Shown here in pieces: positions 43,177-53,100 of a DNA stretch of 59,318 nucleotides (position 1 is its first letter; each line of letters opens with the position of its first letter). The stretch is from Bacteroidota bacterium (GTDB lineage: Bacteria; Bacteroidota; Bacteroidia; 2-12-FULL-35-15), in the NCBI GenBank assembly GCA_023251835.1, contig JAHEXZ010000021.1:1-59318 (forward strand). The letters run 5' to 3'. The notes beneath the pieces are model-generated. The model had not been told where the DNA came from. It made no database searches and worked only from the letters and a program-made list of their open reading frames with translations. The position numbers and the translations under genes were made by a program.

Positions 43177-43575
43177 TTATAAAGGAAATTTTGAACGAAT
43201 TCTTTCAGCCACCTGAGCTAATTCATCCTGTGGCAGTTGTAACTTAGGCTGAGTAAAATTAAGATCATTAGCTGTATTCATGGGTACCAGGTGAATGTGC
43301 GCATGAGGTACTTCGAGACCTATTACTGCTACCCCTATCCGTTTACAAGATATTGCAGCTTTTTGAGCTTTTGCTACCTGTTTAGAAAATACCATCATTT
43401 CTCCTAAATCGGTGTCAGAAATATCAAAAAAATAATCCGTTTCTATTTTAGGAATAACTAATATATGGCCCCGAACAAGTGGAAAAACATCTAAAAAAGC
43501 CAGGAATTTATCATTTTCCAGGATTTTATGACAGGGAATTTCGCCATTCACTATTCTTGTGAAAATACTTGCCAT
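43177..43575 (-). CDS. HIT-family nucleotide hydrolase/transferase
   Basis: A 132-residue HIT protein with the motif HAHIHLVP near residues 95-102. The N-terminal block FTRIVNGEIPCHKILENDKFLAFLDVFPLVRGHILVIPK is typical of the Hint-like group. Such proteins cleave nucleotide phosphoramidates or dinucleotides. It precedes nothing close on the same strand except greA, 27 bases upstream, so the two are likely co-transcribed, as in many Bacteroidota. Confidence 0.94.
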   Translation of the reverse strand: MASIFTRIVNGEIPCHKILENDKFLAFLDVFPLVRGHILVIPKIETDYFFDISDTDLGEMMVFSKQVAKAQKAAISCKRIGVAVIGLEVPHAHIHLVPMNTANDLNFTQPKLQLPQDELAQVAERIRSKFPL

Positions 43576-43602
43576 TGCGGTTGGATTATTGGGAGATTAA
43601 AA

Positions 43603-44076
43603 TCAACGTGTTATTTCAATAACTTCAAACTTAATTGTACCGGAAGGAACCACTATATCTGCTTTATCTCCTACTTTTTTACCCAATAATCCTTTTCCGA
43701 TAGGAGAATCTACAGATATTTTATTTGCTTTCATATCCGCCTCATTCTGAGCTACAAGCGTATAAGTCATAATAGCACCATTAGCTATATTTTTTATCTT
43801 CACTTTTGATAAGATAAGCGCCTTTGATATATCTAATATTGATTCGTCAATGAGCCGTGCATTGCTAACGATTTCTTCCAGTTTGGATATTTTTAATTCC
43901 AATAAGCCCTGTGCTTCTTTTGCGGCATCATATTCGGCATTTTCAGATAAATCGCCTTTATCGCGTGCTTCAGCTATTTGTTTTGAGATATATGAACGTT
44001 CATGGGTTTTTAACTGATGTAACTCTTTTTTCAATTTTTTCAACCCATCTTCTGTAAAATACGATATCTGTGACAT
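43603..44076 (-). CDS. greA: Transcription elongation factor GreA
   Basis: Rescues backtracked RNA polymerase by aiding RNA cleavage. The 157 residues have the N-terminal coiled coil with the acidic tip DLSENAEYDAAKEAQ (the Asp and Glu at the tip reach the polymerase active site). The C-terminal FKBP-like domain has SPIGKGLLGKKVGDKADIVVPSGTIKFEVIEI. Start at 44076 (MSQISYFTEDGLKKLKKEL) is typical. It is followed by the HIT gene. Confidence 0.96.
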   Translation of the reverse strand: MSQISYFTEDGLKKLKKELHQLKTHERSYISKQIAEARDKGDLSENAEYDAAKEAQGLLELKISKLEEIVSNARLIDESILDISKALILSKVKIKNIANGAIMTYTLVAQNEADMKANKISVDSPIGKGLLGKKVGDKADIVVPSGTIKFEVIEITR

Positions 44077-44121
44077 GTTAATCTAATCTATATTTAATTT
44101 TATTTGACTCTTATTGAAAAC

Positions 44122-44157
44122 AAAAGAGAATCCTTCTTTTCAGAAGAACTCTCTTTT
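44122..44157 (-). terminator. Terminator downstream of the PorV-like gene
   Basis: On the minus strand AAAAGAGAGTTCTTCT pairs with AGAAGGATTCTCTTTT over a short loop, and T residues follow. It lies about 50 bases beyond the stop of the PorV-like gene at 44206 and in front of greA. It fits a Rho-independent terminator. Confidence 0.6.
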
Positions 44158-44205
44158 ACAAATACAAATATACAAAAAATCCGGGTATTAATAAACTTAG
44201 TAAAA

Positions 44206-45312
44206 TTATAAGTTAATTCTGGCCCCGATAGCATGTGTTCCATTAAATGGGTTTGTTGCCTGGTAAGAATAATCCAATGCAAATGTAGATTTATTTTTAC
44301 CAAAAGGCATTTCAAATGTAAAACCGGCACTTGGACCAGTATACGCTGAAGTTCTGTTTTCCACGTTCATTATTCCTTTTTCGTATAAATAACCGGCACG
44401 CACCATCAACATATTTTTCCAGGCATATTCTACACCTAATTTAAACTGGTCTCTTGCAAATGAATTGGATGTAAACGCTGCCATAGCGGTAAGCCTCTGA
44501 GTCTTATTATAGGCACTGTCTTTTTTTACATAAAAATCATAACCAACACCTATATTAAGCAAAGATGGCAATTCATATTCTGCAGCGCGTTGTTGCACAG
44601 TCATTGTGTTATTTTGTGTGCTTGACGGAACAGGAGTTTTAAAGGACAAACCATCACCGGTGTATCTCATTCTTGGGCCAATATTTTTTAATGCAATACC
44701 AAATTTTATTTGTTCATGCTTCCCCGTAACATACTGTATGCCAGCATCTAACGCAACTCCTCTGGCACTTACATTGGAGGTTTTTTCAGTAATTATTTTA
44801 ACAGCTAATCCTGCATAAATATTATCAGAAAATACTTTTGCATAAGATAAACCGATATTTAAAAACTGAGGAGAATAGGTACCTAAACCACCTTCAGGCT
44901 GTTCCACGGTGGTGACGTCAATATCGCCAAAGTCCATTGCCATTATTGCTAATCCTAAAGTTCCTGTTTCTCCCACACGTTGAGTAAGGCCAAATGCATT
45001 GATACCAATCCCTGTACCTTTTAACCATTGTGTATGAGCAAATAACAACTCTGTTTTTTGAGTGAAAGCAGTACCTGCAACATTGCTATACATAGCTTCC
45101 AAACCTCTTATTCCTGCCACATTTGAGCCAGCCCAGCCCGAACTTCTTGCCCAGGGATTAATAAGCAATTCACTTGCACCTGCCTGCCCGGCACGATCGG
45201 GGTTACCGGCAAAAGCCACCCCTCCCCCAGCCCCTCTCCACAAGAGAGGGGAGAAAATTGTTACTGCTGAAAGGATGATTAGTTTTTTCTTCATATACTT
45301 CATACGCTTCAT
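44206..45312 (-). CDS. PorV-like outer-membrane barrel with a repeat-altered signal peptide
   Basis: A 368-residue outer-membrane barrel of the PorV/PorQ family. The mature part begins GNPDRAGQAGASELLINPWARSSGWAGSNVAGIRGLEAMYSNVAGTAFTQKTELLFAHTQW, as in PorV, which shuttles T9SS cargo to the attachment complex. The final residues INL end a strand. The signal peptide is odd: KKLIILSAVTIFSPLLWRGAGGGVAFAG, where SPLLWRGAGGGV comes from an inserted repeat. The start may instead be the ATG at 45294 (MKKKLIIL). It is third in a run with a huge secreted protein and a TonB-dependent receptor. Confidence 0.85.
   Translation of the reverse strand: MKRMKYMKKKLIILSAVTIFSPLLWRGAGGGVAFAGNPDRAGQAGASELLINPWARSSGWAGSNVAGIRGLEAMYSNVAGTAFTQKTELLFAHTQWLKGTGIGINAFGLTQRVGETGTLGLAIMAMDFGDIDVTTVEQPEGGLGTYSPQFLNIGLSYAKVFSDNIYAGLAVKIITEKTSNVSARGVALDAGIQYVTGKHEQIKFGIALKNIGPRMRYTGDGLSFKTPVPSSTQNNTMTVQQRAAEYELPSLLNIGVGYDFYVKKDSAYNKTQRLTAMAAFTSNSFARDQFKLGVEYAWKNMLMVRAGYLYEKGIMNVENRTSAYTGPSAGFTFEMPFGKNKSTFALDYSYQATNPFNGTHAIGARINL
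45215..45255. repeat. CCCCTCTCC-family repeat inside the PorV-like gene
   Basis: The plus strand reads CCCCTCCCCCAGCCCCTCTC, then a short loop and GAGAGGGGAG. It matches the intergenic copy at 54265-54306, which has the same stem CCCCTCTCC / GGAGAGGGG. In the gene it is read in frame as SPLLWRGAGGGV, within the signal peptide. Confidence 0.75.
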
Positions 45313-45371
45313 CTTTTATCTTTATTTGGTTTCGCCTCCTTCCTACTGAAGGAGATTAAGAGGTAAAATAA

Positions 45372-48300
45372 TTAATATGCTTCTAAGTCTAAAGGACGCA
45401 TTACAGCAAACCATTTTAACACTTTTTCACCCACATTTGGTACATCAACATGGATTAGATACATACCGCTGGCAACAGGAATACGCGCCTCGTTTTTCAT
45501 ATCCCAGTCAAGCGATGATTTTGCATCGTTGTCCGCTTTCTTTAGTTTCCTTACTACAGTACCATTCAATGTATATATTGTAACAGTACAGTTACGAGGC
45601 AGGTTGGTTATTTTTACTATATTATCAGCAGTTTTTTGTTCGTATGCAGAATAGGAGTAATAAGGATTAGGAACAATATTAATCAAACTAAGTGCATCTT
45701 CAGCTGCTGTTGCATTTTCTTTAACGGCAGCTATATCAGAGGTACTGAACTCATACATTGGGTCGGCATCATTAACAGTAGATAATACCGATGCTGAATT
45801 TATAGATGCAGTCCAGGTAGAGTTGGCAGCAACAAAAGTAGTTCCAGTAGAACGGCTTACTGAGTTATGTGTAACAGGCCCATTTTCTACAAAGTAAGTT
45901 TGTCCTGCAACCAAGTCCCCTGAAGCAACAGGATCACCTGTTCCATATTTTTCATAGGCTTTGGTAACTCTCAGGCGTATTTTAACATCTGTTTCCATTA
46001 AGCCATGTCCATCTTTTAACAATGGTATATTTACCCACATGGCATCAGCAAATACATTACGTTTATAGCCATCACTTGTAGCACCTGAAGTAGCAGCAGC
46101 CGCTGCCAGTAAATCGTGCATGGTTTTACCGGCATCATAACGAGGTATATTCTTTAATCCGTTACCCATTAATGCATCACTGGAATAAGTAGCATCCCCA
46201 TTGTGTCCGAATACATAAATGTAGTGTTTACCACCAAAAAGTATGTTCTGCTCAGATGGAGTAAAAACATTACCTTTGGCACTTGTTCCAACATTGGCTG
46301 TGGGGTTCCATTTCATGTCGGAACCATTTTCAGAAGTCAACCAGGAATCTTCACCAAAAGCCATATTCAATCGTTCACCTGTTTCAAGGTTAATAGCGTA
46401 GCCCGGAAACCATCCCATACCTGTTTCACCATTATAATTAGGGTCATCAGCATTGGAGCTTGTTCCACTGCCAACAGTAGCAGCATTTCCGTTTTTATCC
46501 ACTGATTGGGAAGCACGCAGGTGTAATTTTTTAACACCACCAACAGCCAAAGCCGTTTGCTCCTGCAATTCTAAAACAGGGCAGCGTGTCCATTTAGTTT
46601 TATCATTAGTAATTATAATATCCACACTTGGAAGGTATTCTATCTTTGCAAGAGTTTGATATGCACCCCAGGCAGGGCCACCGGAGTAAACAATAGGGTT
46701 AGGCACTGTGGTAGGTGTAGAACCACATAATCTGTAAGGAGCCCATGCTCCATTCAATACTTTTTCAAAAGCCTGTATATCATCCTGTCCTGCAATATCA
46801 TTAAAAACAGTATTCGGAGCAGGGAAAGTTGATGTACCGGAACGTATCCAGTTGTAGTTATTGTCTTCACCATCCTGGTCGGCCACACTGGTTAACCATT
46901 GATAAGAAGGATCAGTAAAGGTTATGGTAGCATCTAAGAATGAGTTATCCGTTGGATATACTCCAGCAGAAATTTCACCAGGGCTATAAGCAAAAGCAAC
47001 GTTTACAGATAAGCCCCACTTAGGAATTACCGTAGAGGTACCGGTAGGCTGCCCGTTAATGAGCTGTTCATTAAGCATTGCAATACTTGTATCAGAATGA
47101 ACGGTATCACCGGTGGTAAGGTTAATCAAATCCCAGGTTGTTGTGCTTGGTACTGCTAAAGCAGAAGTGCCGTACATAATAAAACGGAAATTTGTTTCTT
47201 CAGGCACATTGAGCGGGTCAACAATTTTAATAGTTGCAGGCCCTGCAGCATTCTCATATACCGGATTTTTTACGCGGGAGTCGGAAGCCGATAAAATAGA
47301 AGCCACTGTTTCGCTTGTAAAATCCAGAATATTTCCGCCATTACCTTTTCCTTCAATACGTTTTAATTTAGGGCCGCTTCCATAACCGGCCTGTTGATTG
47401 GTTCCTCCAGCTTCAGGAGAAGGAATGTGAGGGATACCCGGATGAGGAGTAAAAACTGCATAATCCGCATTTTTTCTGCCGGCAATATAAGGCAGATAAT
47501 CCCTCAACTGGCTAAAGTTAGGTGCTAAGGAAGGGCTGTGTCCATAAGCAATTATAGCAAAATAATAAGTTTTATGGTTTACAAGGCTGTTATTGTCACC
47601 TGTTGCGAATTTGTCTTCTTTTACAGAAATAGAGTGTACAATGCCTTTATTGGCACCATTCACCATTTCCTGTGGAACTAAAGCAGATAAAGCAATGTCA
47701 TTGGAATAATTCACAATTTGTGAAATATCATCTGGTTTATCACATTGAAATACCAAACGAGCTTTGTTAACATCGGTTAAATCTTCCTGACCTACAGAAC
47801 CATTTACCAATTGATATATCTGGTATCCCTGGAAGGTATATGGAACATTATTAGGGTCTGATTTGTCATAATCTTCAGAATAATTTTCACCAGCATTATT
47901 AGACACTAAAGAATTGTTTGGATTTGACCAGCTCAATACCAATTCTCTGTTAAGCTCCTGAATAAATAAATTTGGAGCTGTAGGCCCATTGATAGTAGCA
48001 AAGCAGTTGTTAAACAACGCCTGCGCTTTAGAGTCGGCACCTTTTAAAAGTGCTATAGAAGCAAGGGGGCCTCCCTGTGTTGCTCTTGCCCAAGGAACTC
48101 CAATGGTTATAATATTTACGGCACCAGGCTGTAATGTAAAAGGGCCGGAGCTTTCCAAAAAGCGTCTGTCATTAGGTACATTATTTTCAGCTTTTTCGTC
48201 CCAGTTAGGCATCACTACAGGGTTATTCATATCACCGCCTACACCATATCCATAGGTGTCGGATGTACCCGGGAACATATAATCACATATCACAGATCCG

Positions 48301-49649
48301 GAGGTGCCATCACCACCATAAGTAATACGTGTTCCGTTGCGCCAGGAGCCTGTCAGGTACTGATAAAAATCATCACCTGCACTTGGGTTTCCATTAACAT
48401 TGTTGTTGTTATTGTTAAAGTACATGAATTTGCACATTCCCAGACGTTCATTATCAGCTGTGCCATCGCCATAATTTAAAAAGCTGGGTGGCACACTGTA
48501 TGCCGGATCATCAACTCCATTGGTATCTGCATAAGGGCCTTCAAAAAAGTCGATACCAATTGCAGGAGGGTTGGAACCATAAGCTGTTGCCTGGCCAGTA
48601 CCATCTACTTCAGTACCATTGTATAACATACCAAAACCTAAGCCGACATCACAGCCCACATAATCATCCATGTACCATCCTAAATCGGCATCGTCCCATA
48701 TTCCAAAATAAGTTGAATCTAAGCGGAAGGATGATTTATTGATAACTTTGTATTTGTAAAAGGTGGCATTATTTAATTCGTCATTGGTTGCAAATGCAAA
48801 TGCCTGTGCCTGTATTTCAACACCAATGCCGGGTAAACCTGTTTCAGTATGTATATTTCCTTTGTCATTAAATACCCAGAATAAACACTGGTCGCCATAA
48901 AGCTGTGCATTACAGCCACGGGTACCGGTAATATCAAAATCAGGAACATCACCTACAGAGGGATCATAGAATCCATCGGCATTAACATCATAATAAGGTG
49001 CCAAAGGCTGTCCATCAGGACCAAAAGCAGGCCAGGTATTGATTACATCCATTGCGGTAGTACCTTCAAGGGGATTAGGATCTCCTTGATTATTCATAAC
49101 CCAGTTGTAATAACTTTCCACATCCACCCTGTTTATTTTAAAGAATTTATCCCAAGCCACACAGGTAGCAGGATCAGTTGTAGCAGTAGATGTAAGTGGC
49201 CCCGGCCAATAATCATTACCATTTTGGCGGTAGGTTTGGGCAGCTGTTTTTAAAGATCCTCCTGCATCATAACCGCCAATCCATACGGAGCTTGCAAATT
49301 GAGAGCTGGGTCCCACCTGTCCGGCAGGAGGTTTAGGAACCTGATACCTGGCATTGGTGCTACCAAAGATGTCCCACCACATATCACCGCCATTTAATAT
49401 TTTAGCTCTTACGTTATTAATATCCAAATCAGCCTGAGCAGTAGCATTAACACATCCTGACATAAGAGATTTTACCTGACTAACGTTAGGGGCAATACCA
49501 GTTCCTGTACCACCATTTCCACCACCTATATTTTCTCTGGCAGCGGCTTTGAAAGAAAATGCAGCAACCAGAAAATAAGCAATCCATTTTCCGGCCTGTA
49601 CATTCACTTCAGGGGTTTTTGGTTTTGAGTAAGTTGTTTCCATATTCAT
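45372..49649 (-). CDS. Very large T9SS-type secreted protein
   Basis: A 1425-residue secreted protein with an N-terminal membrane segment (WIAYFLVAAFSFKAAARE) that can act as a signal peptide after a hydrophilic lead of about 20 residues. The body is rich in Gly, Asn, Asp and Tyr and shows calcium-like or strand-rich repeats such as YDVNADGFYDPSVGDVPDF. The C-terminus (INIVPNPYYSYSAYEQKTADNIVKITNLPRNCTVTIYTLNGTVVRKL) is an Ig-like, sorting-type end with NPY typical of T9SS/FlgD-like tails. The downstream PorV-like gene fits a cargo/shuttle pair. The function is unknown. Confidence 0.82.
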   Translation of the reverse strand: MNMETTYSKPKTPEVNVQAGKWIAYFLVAAFSFKAAARENIGGGNGGTGTGIAPNVSQVKSLMSGCVNATAQADLDINNVRAKILNGGDMWWDIFGSTNARYQVPKPPAGQVGPSSQFASSVWIGGYDAGGSLKTAAQTYRQNGNDYWPGPLTSTATTDPATCVAWDKFFKINRVDVESYYNWVMNNQGDPNPLEGTTAMDVINTWPAFGPDGQPLAPYYDVNADGFYDPSVGDVPDFDITGTRGCNAQLYGDQCLFWVFNDKGNIHTETGLPGIGVEIQAQAFAFATNDELNNATFYKYKVINKSSFRLDSTYFGIWDDADLGWYMDDYVGCDVGLGFGMLYNGTEVDGTGQATAYGSNPPAIGIDFFEGPYADTNGVDDPAYSVPPSFLNYGDGTADNERLGMCKFMYFNNNNNNVNGNPSAGDDFYQYLTGSWRNGTRITYGGDGTSGSVICDYMFPGTSDTYGYGVGGDMNNPVVMPNWDEKAENNVPNDRRFLESSGPFTLQPGAVNIITIGVPWARATQGGPLASIALLKGADSKAQALFNNCFATINGPTAPNLFIQELNRELVLSWSNPNNSLVSNNAGENYSEDYDKSDPNNVPYTFQGYQIYQLVNGSVGQEDLTDVNKARLVFQCDKPDDISQIVNYSNDIALSALVPQEMVNGANKGIVHSISVKEDKFATGDNNSLVNHKTYYFAIIAYGHSPSLAPNFSQLRDYLPYIAGRKNADYAVFTPHPGIPHIPSPEAGGTNQQAGYGSGPKLKRIEGKGNGGNILDFTSETVASILSASDSRVKNPVYENAAGPATIKIVDPLNVPEETNFRFIMYGTSALAVPSTTTWDLINLTTGDTVHSDTSIAMLNEQLINGQPTGTSTVIPKWGLSVNVAFAYSPGEISAGVYPTDNSFLDATITFTDPSYQWLTSVADQDGEDNNYNWIRSGTSTFPAPNTVFNDIAGQDDIQAFEKVLNGAWAPYRLCGSTPTTVPNPIVYSGGPAWGAYQTLAKIEYLPSVDIIITNDKTKWTRCPVLELQEQTALAVGGVKKLHLRASQSVDKNGNAATVGSGTSSNADDPNYNGETGMGWFPGYAINLETGERLNMAFGEDSWLTSENGSDMKWNPTANVGTSAKGNVFTPSEQNILFGGKHYIYVFGHNGDATYSSDALMGNGLKNIPRYDAGKTMHDLLAAAAATSGATSDGYKRNVFADAMWVNIPLLKDGHGLMETDVKIRLRVTKAYEKYGTGDPVASGDLVAGQTYFVENGPVTHNSVSRSTGTTFVAANSTWTASINSASVLSTVNDADPMYEFSTSDIAAVKENATAAEDALSLINIVPNPYYSYSAYEQKTADNIVKITNLPRNCTVTIYTLNGTVVRKLKKADNDAKSSLDWDMKNEARIPVASGMYLIHVDVPNVGEKVLKWFAVMRPLDLEAY

Positions 49650-49712
49650 GTTTTTTAACTTATAATGCGAATCAGGGTTAAAATTGTTTTTCTTTAAAGA
49701 AGAAAAAATCTC

Positions 49713-49745
49713 GTGCGTTAGTCATTTCGAGTTTATCGAGAAACG
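49713..49745. repeat. Left inverted repeat of the GIY-YIG element
   Basis: Begins GTGCGTTAGTCATTTCGAG and ends at AAACG; pairs with 50095-50127 with two mismatches, both in the first 8 bases. The inner 25 bases match without error. Confidence 0.85.
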
Positions 49746-49765
49746 AGCGTTGGCATAAGATGGTG

Positions 49766-50062
49766 CTAATCTATTGATTTGACTAATTTTTTTGAAAATT
49801 TAATTATATCATCCCAATTTTCAGTCATCAGTGCTTCTTTCTTTTTTCTGCTCCAATTTTTTATTTTCTTTTCCCATTTTATTGCTTCATCAGGTTTGGT
49901 AAAGTTTATTTTATACACTAATTCCAATGGTCTTCTTGCGTATGTATAACAGTTGTTATTTATTCCATGGTTATGCTCTTCTATACGCCTTTCTAAATTA
50001 TTGGTAACGCCTGTATAATATTTACCATCAGCACACTTTAATATATAAACATAATAATTCAT
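49766..50062 (-). CDS. Small GIY-YIG nuclease
   Basis: A 98-residue single-domain nuclease of the GIY-YIG family. The GIY-like strand is YVYI at residues 4-7, the YIG-like strand is YTG at 16-18, and Arg25/Arg26 in LERRIEEHN is where the catalytic Arg is expected. The Glu of EAIKWEKKIKNWSRKKKEALM fits the metal-binding residue. The C-terminal helix is Lys-rich. Stand-alone members of this size (UPF0213/YhbQ-like) are of unclear role. It lies between near-perfect inverted repeats, which suggests it moves with them or acts on them. Confidence 0.9.
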   Translation of the reverse strand: MNYYVYILKCADGKYYTGVTNNLERRIEEHNHGINNNCYTYARRPLELVYKINFTKPDEAIKWEKKIKNWSRKKKEALMTENWDDIIKFSKKLVKSID

Positions 50063-50094
50063 TTTAATAATCTCCGAAATCTATTGCTTGCCCA

Positions 50095-50127
50095 CGTTTC
50101 TCGATAAACTCGAAATGACCAACCCAC
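50095..50127. repeat. Right inverted repeat of the GIY-YIG element
   Basis: Begins CGTTTCTCGATAAACTCG and ends GGTTGGTC on the complementary reading; pairs with 49713-49745. It lies upstream of the GIY-YIG start, so it also may carry that gene's promoter. Confidence 0.85.
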
Positions 50128-50187
50128 TTGCATTCTTTTATCCAAGACCTATAAATTATCAGAGTTATGTCAATATTTTATATTCCA

Positions 50188-53100
50188 CTAAAAATCAAGC
50201 AGTAACCCTAAACGTATTACGCGCGGCTGGCTGTAATAAGAAGGGTCTTTCACTTTAATATTATATAAATCTACATAAGACTGAGTATTGGTTTGGTTAT
50301 TCAACGATAACTGTCCCTGAGGCGATGCCAGATATCCATCATCGTTAGGGCTACCTGTAGCTTTATACACATTAATTATATTTTTAGCATTTAATAAATT
50401 CAGCACCTGTAAATAAATGTTGAGATTAGATTGTTTTCTTGCTTCTCCTTCTCCTTTTTTACCCCATTCTACTTTTAAGTCTTTATCAATTCTTAAATCC
50501 AGCTTATAGTTCCATGGCAGGTTTGAACCGTTAACCATACCAGACAGGTTGCTTCTTTGAGCAACACCAATAACTACGTTTCCTGAACTAGGATCACCCT
50601 GTGTAAAGTTTCTTTGTCTGCTGTAAGGTGTACCGGAACCAGCTCTTATAATGAGGTTAGCTCCCACATTTTCAAGTAGTTTAATTGATTTTTCCTTTTC
50701 AGTACCTTTTCTGATGGTCCATACGGGTCCGTTATAATCTTGTTCAGCTCCAAAGCGGTAATCAATGTTTAGCACAATTGAATGGCGCTGATCATAATCT
50801 AAAGGATGAGTTGTTCTCAGGTTGGGTTGGCCGGAAGTGGCAAGGTTAATTCCATCAGTAGCTGTAGAACCTGTACCATCAGCAAACTGCAAGGTATAGT
50901 TAGCTGTAAGTTGTACCCCACTTGCCATTCTTCTTAAATCATAAGCAAGGGAGAAACCTTTAACTGTTCCAAAATCAATATTATCAAGCGTACTATAAGT
51001 AACAGGAAATGCCTGGTATACCTGTACCGCCTGCATCATGTTTCTTAATTCGCGGTAAAATGCAGACAGAGTAAGAGCTGAGTTTTTTCTTTCGTTCAAA
51101 ACCTGGCTGAAACCAAGCTCGTAGTCAGTAGTACGTTCAGGCTTCAGATTGGGGTTATTAATGAAGTTATCATTATAAATAAACATATAATCTGTAGGAT
51201 TAAACCTGCCATAATTTGCTCCGGCTATTCCACCATCTGTAGGACGTTGTGTTAACACATCATAATGTGCAAAAAAGTTAGCCACATCGGAGATAGGGAA
51301 TGAAAAAGCGATACGAGGCATTACGTTGATTTGCGGGGTATAATCTTCAAACACTTTTGAAGTTATTGTTTTACTTTTAGCAGCAGCCGGATCAACCAAG
51401 TAAGGGTTGATAGCACCATCTACTGTATTTGTTGCCAATAGAGTAGGATCACTAACTACGGCACCGTTTGCATCATACCAGGTATTGCCATCACGGAAAC
51501 CAATAGCTTTAGTAGGGTTATCTTTATTATCTACATATACAACATAATCATCTCCGATATTGGATGGGCGGGTCATATTAAACTCGGAGGCAAAGTCAAC
51601 TTCACCTGCTGTTTTGGCCTCATACAATAAAAATTTGTCTTTTAAAACCGGTTGGTTGGCATCAAATCGGTCAACACGAAGTCCAACATTAAACTTTAAG
51701 TCTCTAAAGTCAAAACGATCCTGTATATAGCCAGCAATATAGATAGGCTGATATGCGCCAATCTGGCGTGTATAATTACCATTGGCATCTTTCTTAGTAA
51801 AGAAATCATCTAAGGTAGGATTGCCTTTTAGCTTTTTGCCATCATGCGTATAACCATAATAACTTACTAATGGAAATCCGCCATTAAGTAAGTCATCGGC
51901 ACTAAACATATCGAGGCTATAGGTAGAAGGATCGTATGCATCAATGTTGATATAGTCCAAGCCATCAGGATTATAACCCAGCTTTTGTCTCAGGCTTCTA
52001 TCAAACTGGGTTTGGTTTCCATCATTTAACCTGTTAAAATCATAATACAAATTGCCATTGTTAGTCATATCGGTGTTTAAAACAGGCACACTATCCAACT
52101 GGGAAATATGTGAATTAGCCAACTGGCGCATTAAGCCCCACAAGCCGCCATTATCAGTAACGGGATAAATGTTAAAAGATCTTTGAACTCTTTGTTCAAA
52201 TTCAAAACCGGCCTGAATAGCATGTTTTTTAATATCTGCAGAAAAGTTAGCAAATACCCTGAACTGGCTTAAATCCGTTTGGCTTGCCCCCCCGTACTGG
52301 CGGCCTGTATTGTACCACATGGAGTATATATTCCTTGCCCTGTCCCCATTTCTTAAAGCATAACCGGCCTGAACATCAGTAAAGTCGTTAATCATATCAG
52401 GGTCTGTTTGAGCATAGAACTGAGTAGTGTATGCAGTACCTGTCGGGTTGAGGGATCCGGGGGTAAATGTCAGGTGCTCTTTGGTAAAGCCATTCTGCCA
52501 GTTGGCCCAAGTTGTATCTTTGAAACCATCCCCATCTAAATCATACAGGCCTCTTTTTTCATATATATAAGAATTTTTTATTGTCTGGTCAAATTTTCCA
52601 ATGTAACCATAGTCGAAATACCTGTCTCCATGCGTATCATCCTGTACTTTTCTGTAAGATTTAGCATAACTTGCCTGTATGGTGAAATAAGCGTTTTTAA
52701 TGTTGGATGAAGATTTTTCTTCTTCTTTAGGTGTAAGAGAACTAAATTTCTGAGTAATTTTTGCGAATGTTCTCCAGGTATTTTCAATTATTAGCGGATT
52801 ATTTACAGGGTTGAATAATGCATACTCATAAATAAAATCATGTTTTTTATTATAGTCAACAGAACCACCTATTGTTATACCCATATTGGTAGTTGGCTGA
52901 TATTGAACTTTACCATTCAGACGCATGGAATTGGAACGTACATTGTTTTTCGCTTTGATTTTTTCCAGGTCGTTCATAGTAATGTATTCTGAATTAAGTA
53001 CAAAACCACCTGTTCCTTTAGGGTCCGGGCGTAATGGATTTTGTTCGAGTTCAGCTAATTTATCAGGATTTATTTGGTAAAACCCTAATGCGGAAGGGTC

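Larger units (their letters stand above)
49713..50127. mobile_element. Possible GIY-YIG mini-element with terminal inverted repeats
   Basis: Inverted repeats of 33 bases at 49713-49745 and 50095-50127 differ at two places; the inner 25 bases (49721-49745, 50095-50119) are perfect. They enclose a 98-codon GIY-YIG gene with little spare DNA. The arms hold GTCATTTCGA, also found at 54406-54415 in another repeat. The unit lies between two genes that otherwise look like one run. I saw no clear target-site duplication. The mobile nature is inferred. Confidence 0.6.

Noticed and set aside
45336-45354. CTCCTTC / GAAGGAG hairpin between the giant secreted protein gene and the PorV-like gene
   Set aside because: Only 7 base pairs and no T-run in the reading direction of the genes. 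It may be a pause site but I cannot support it.
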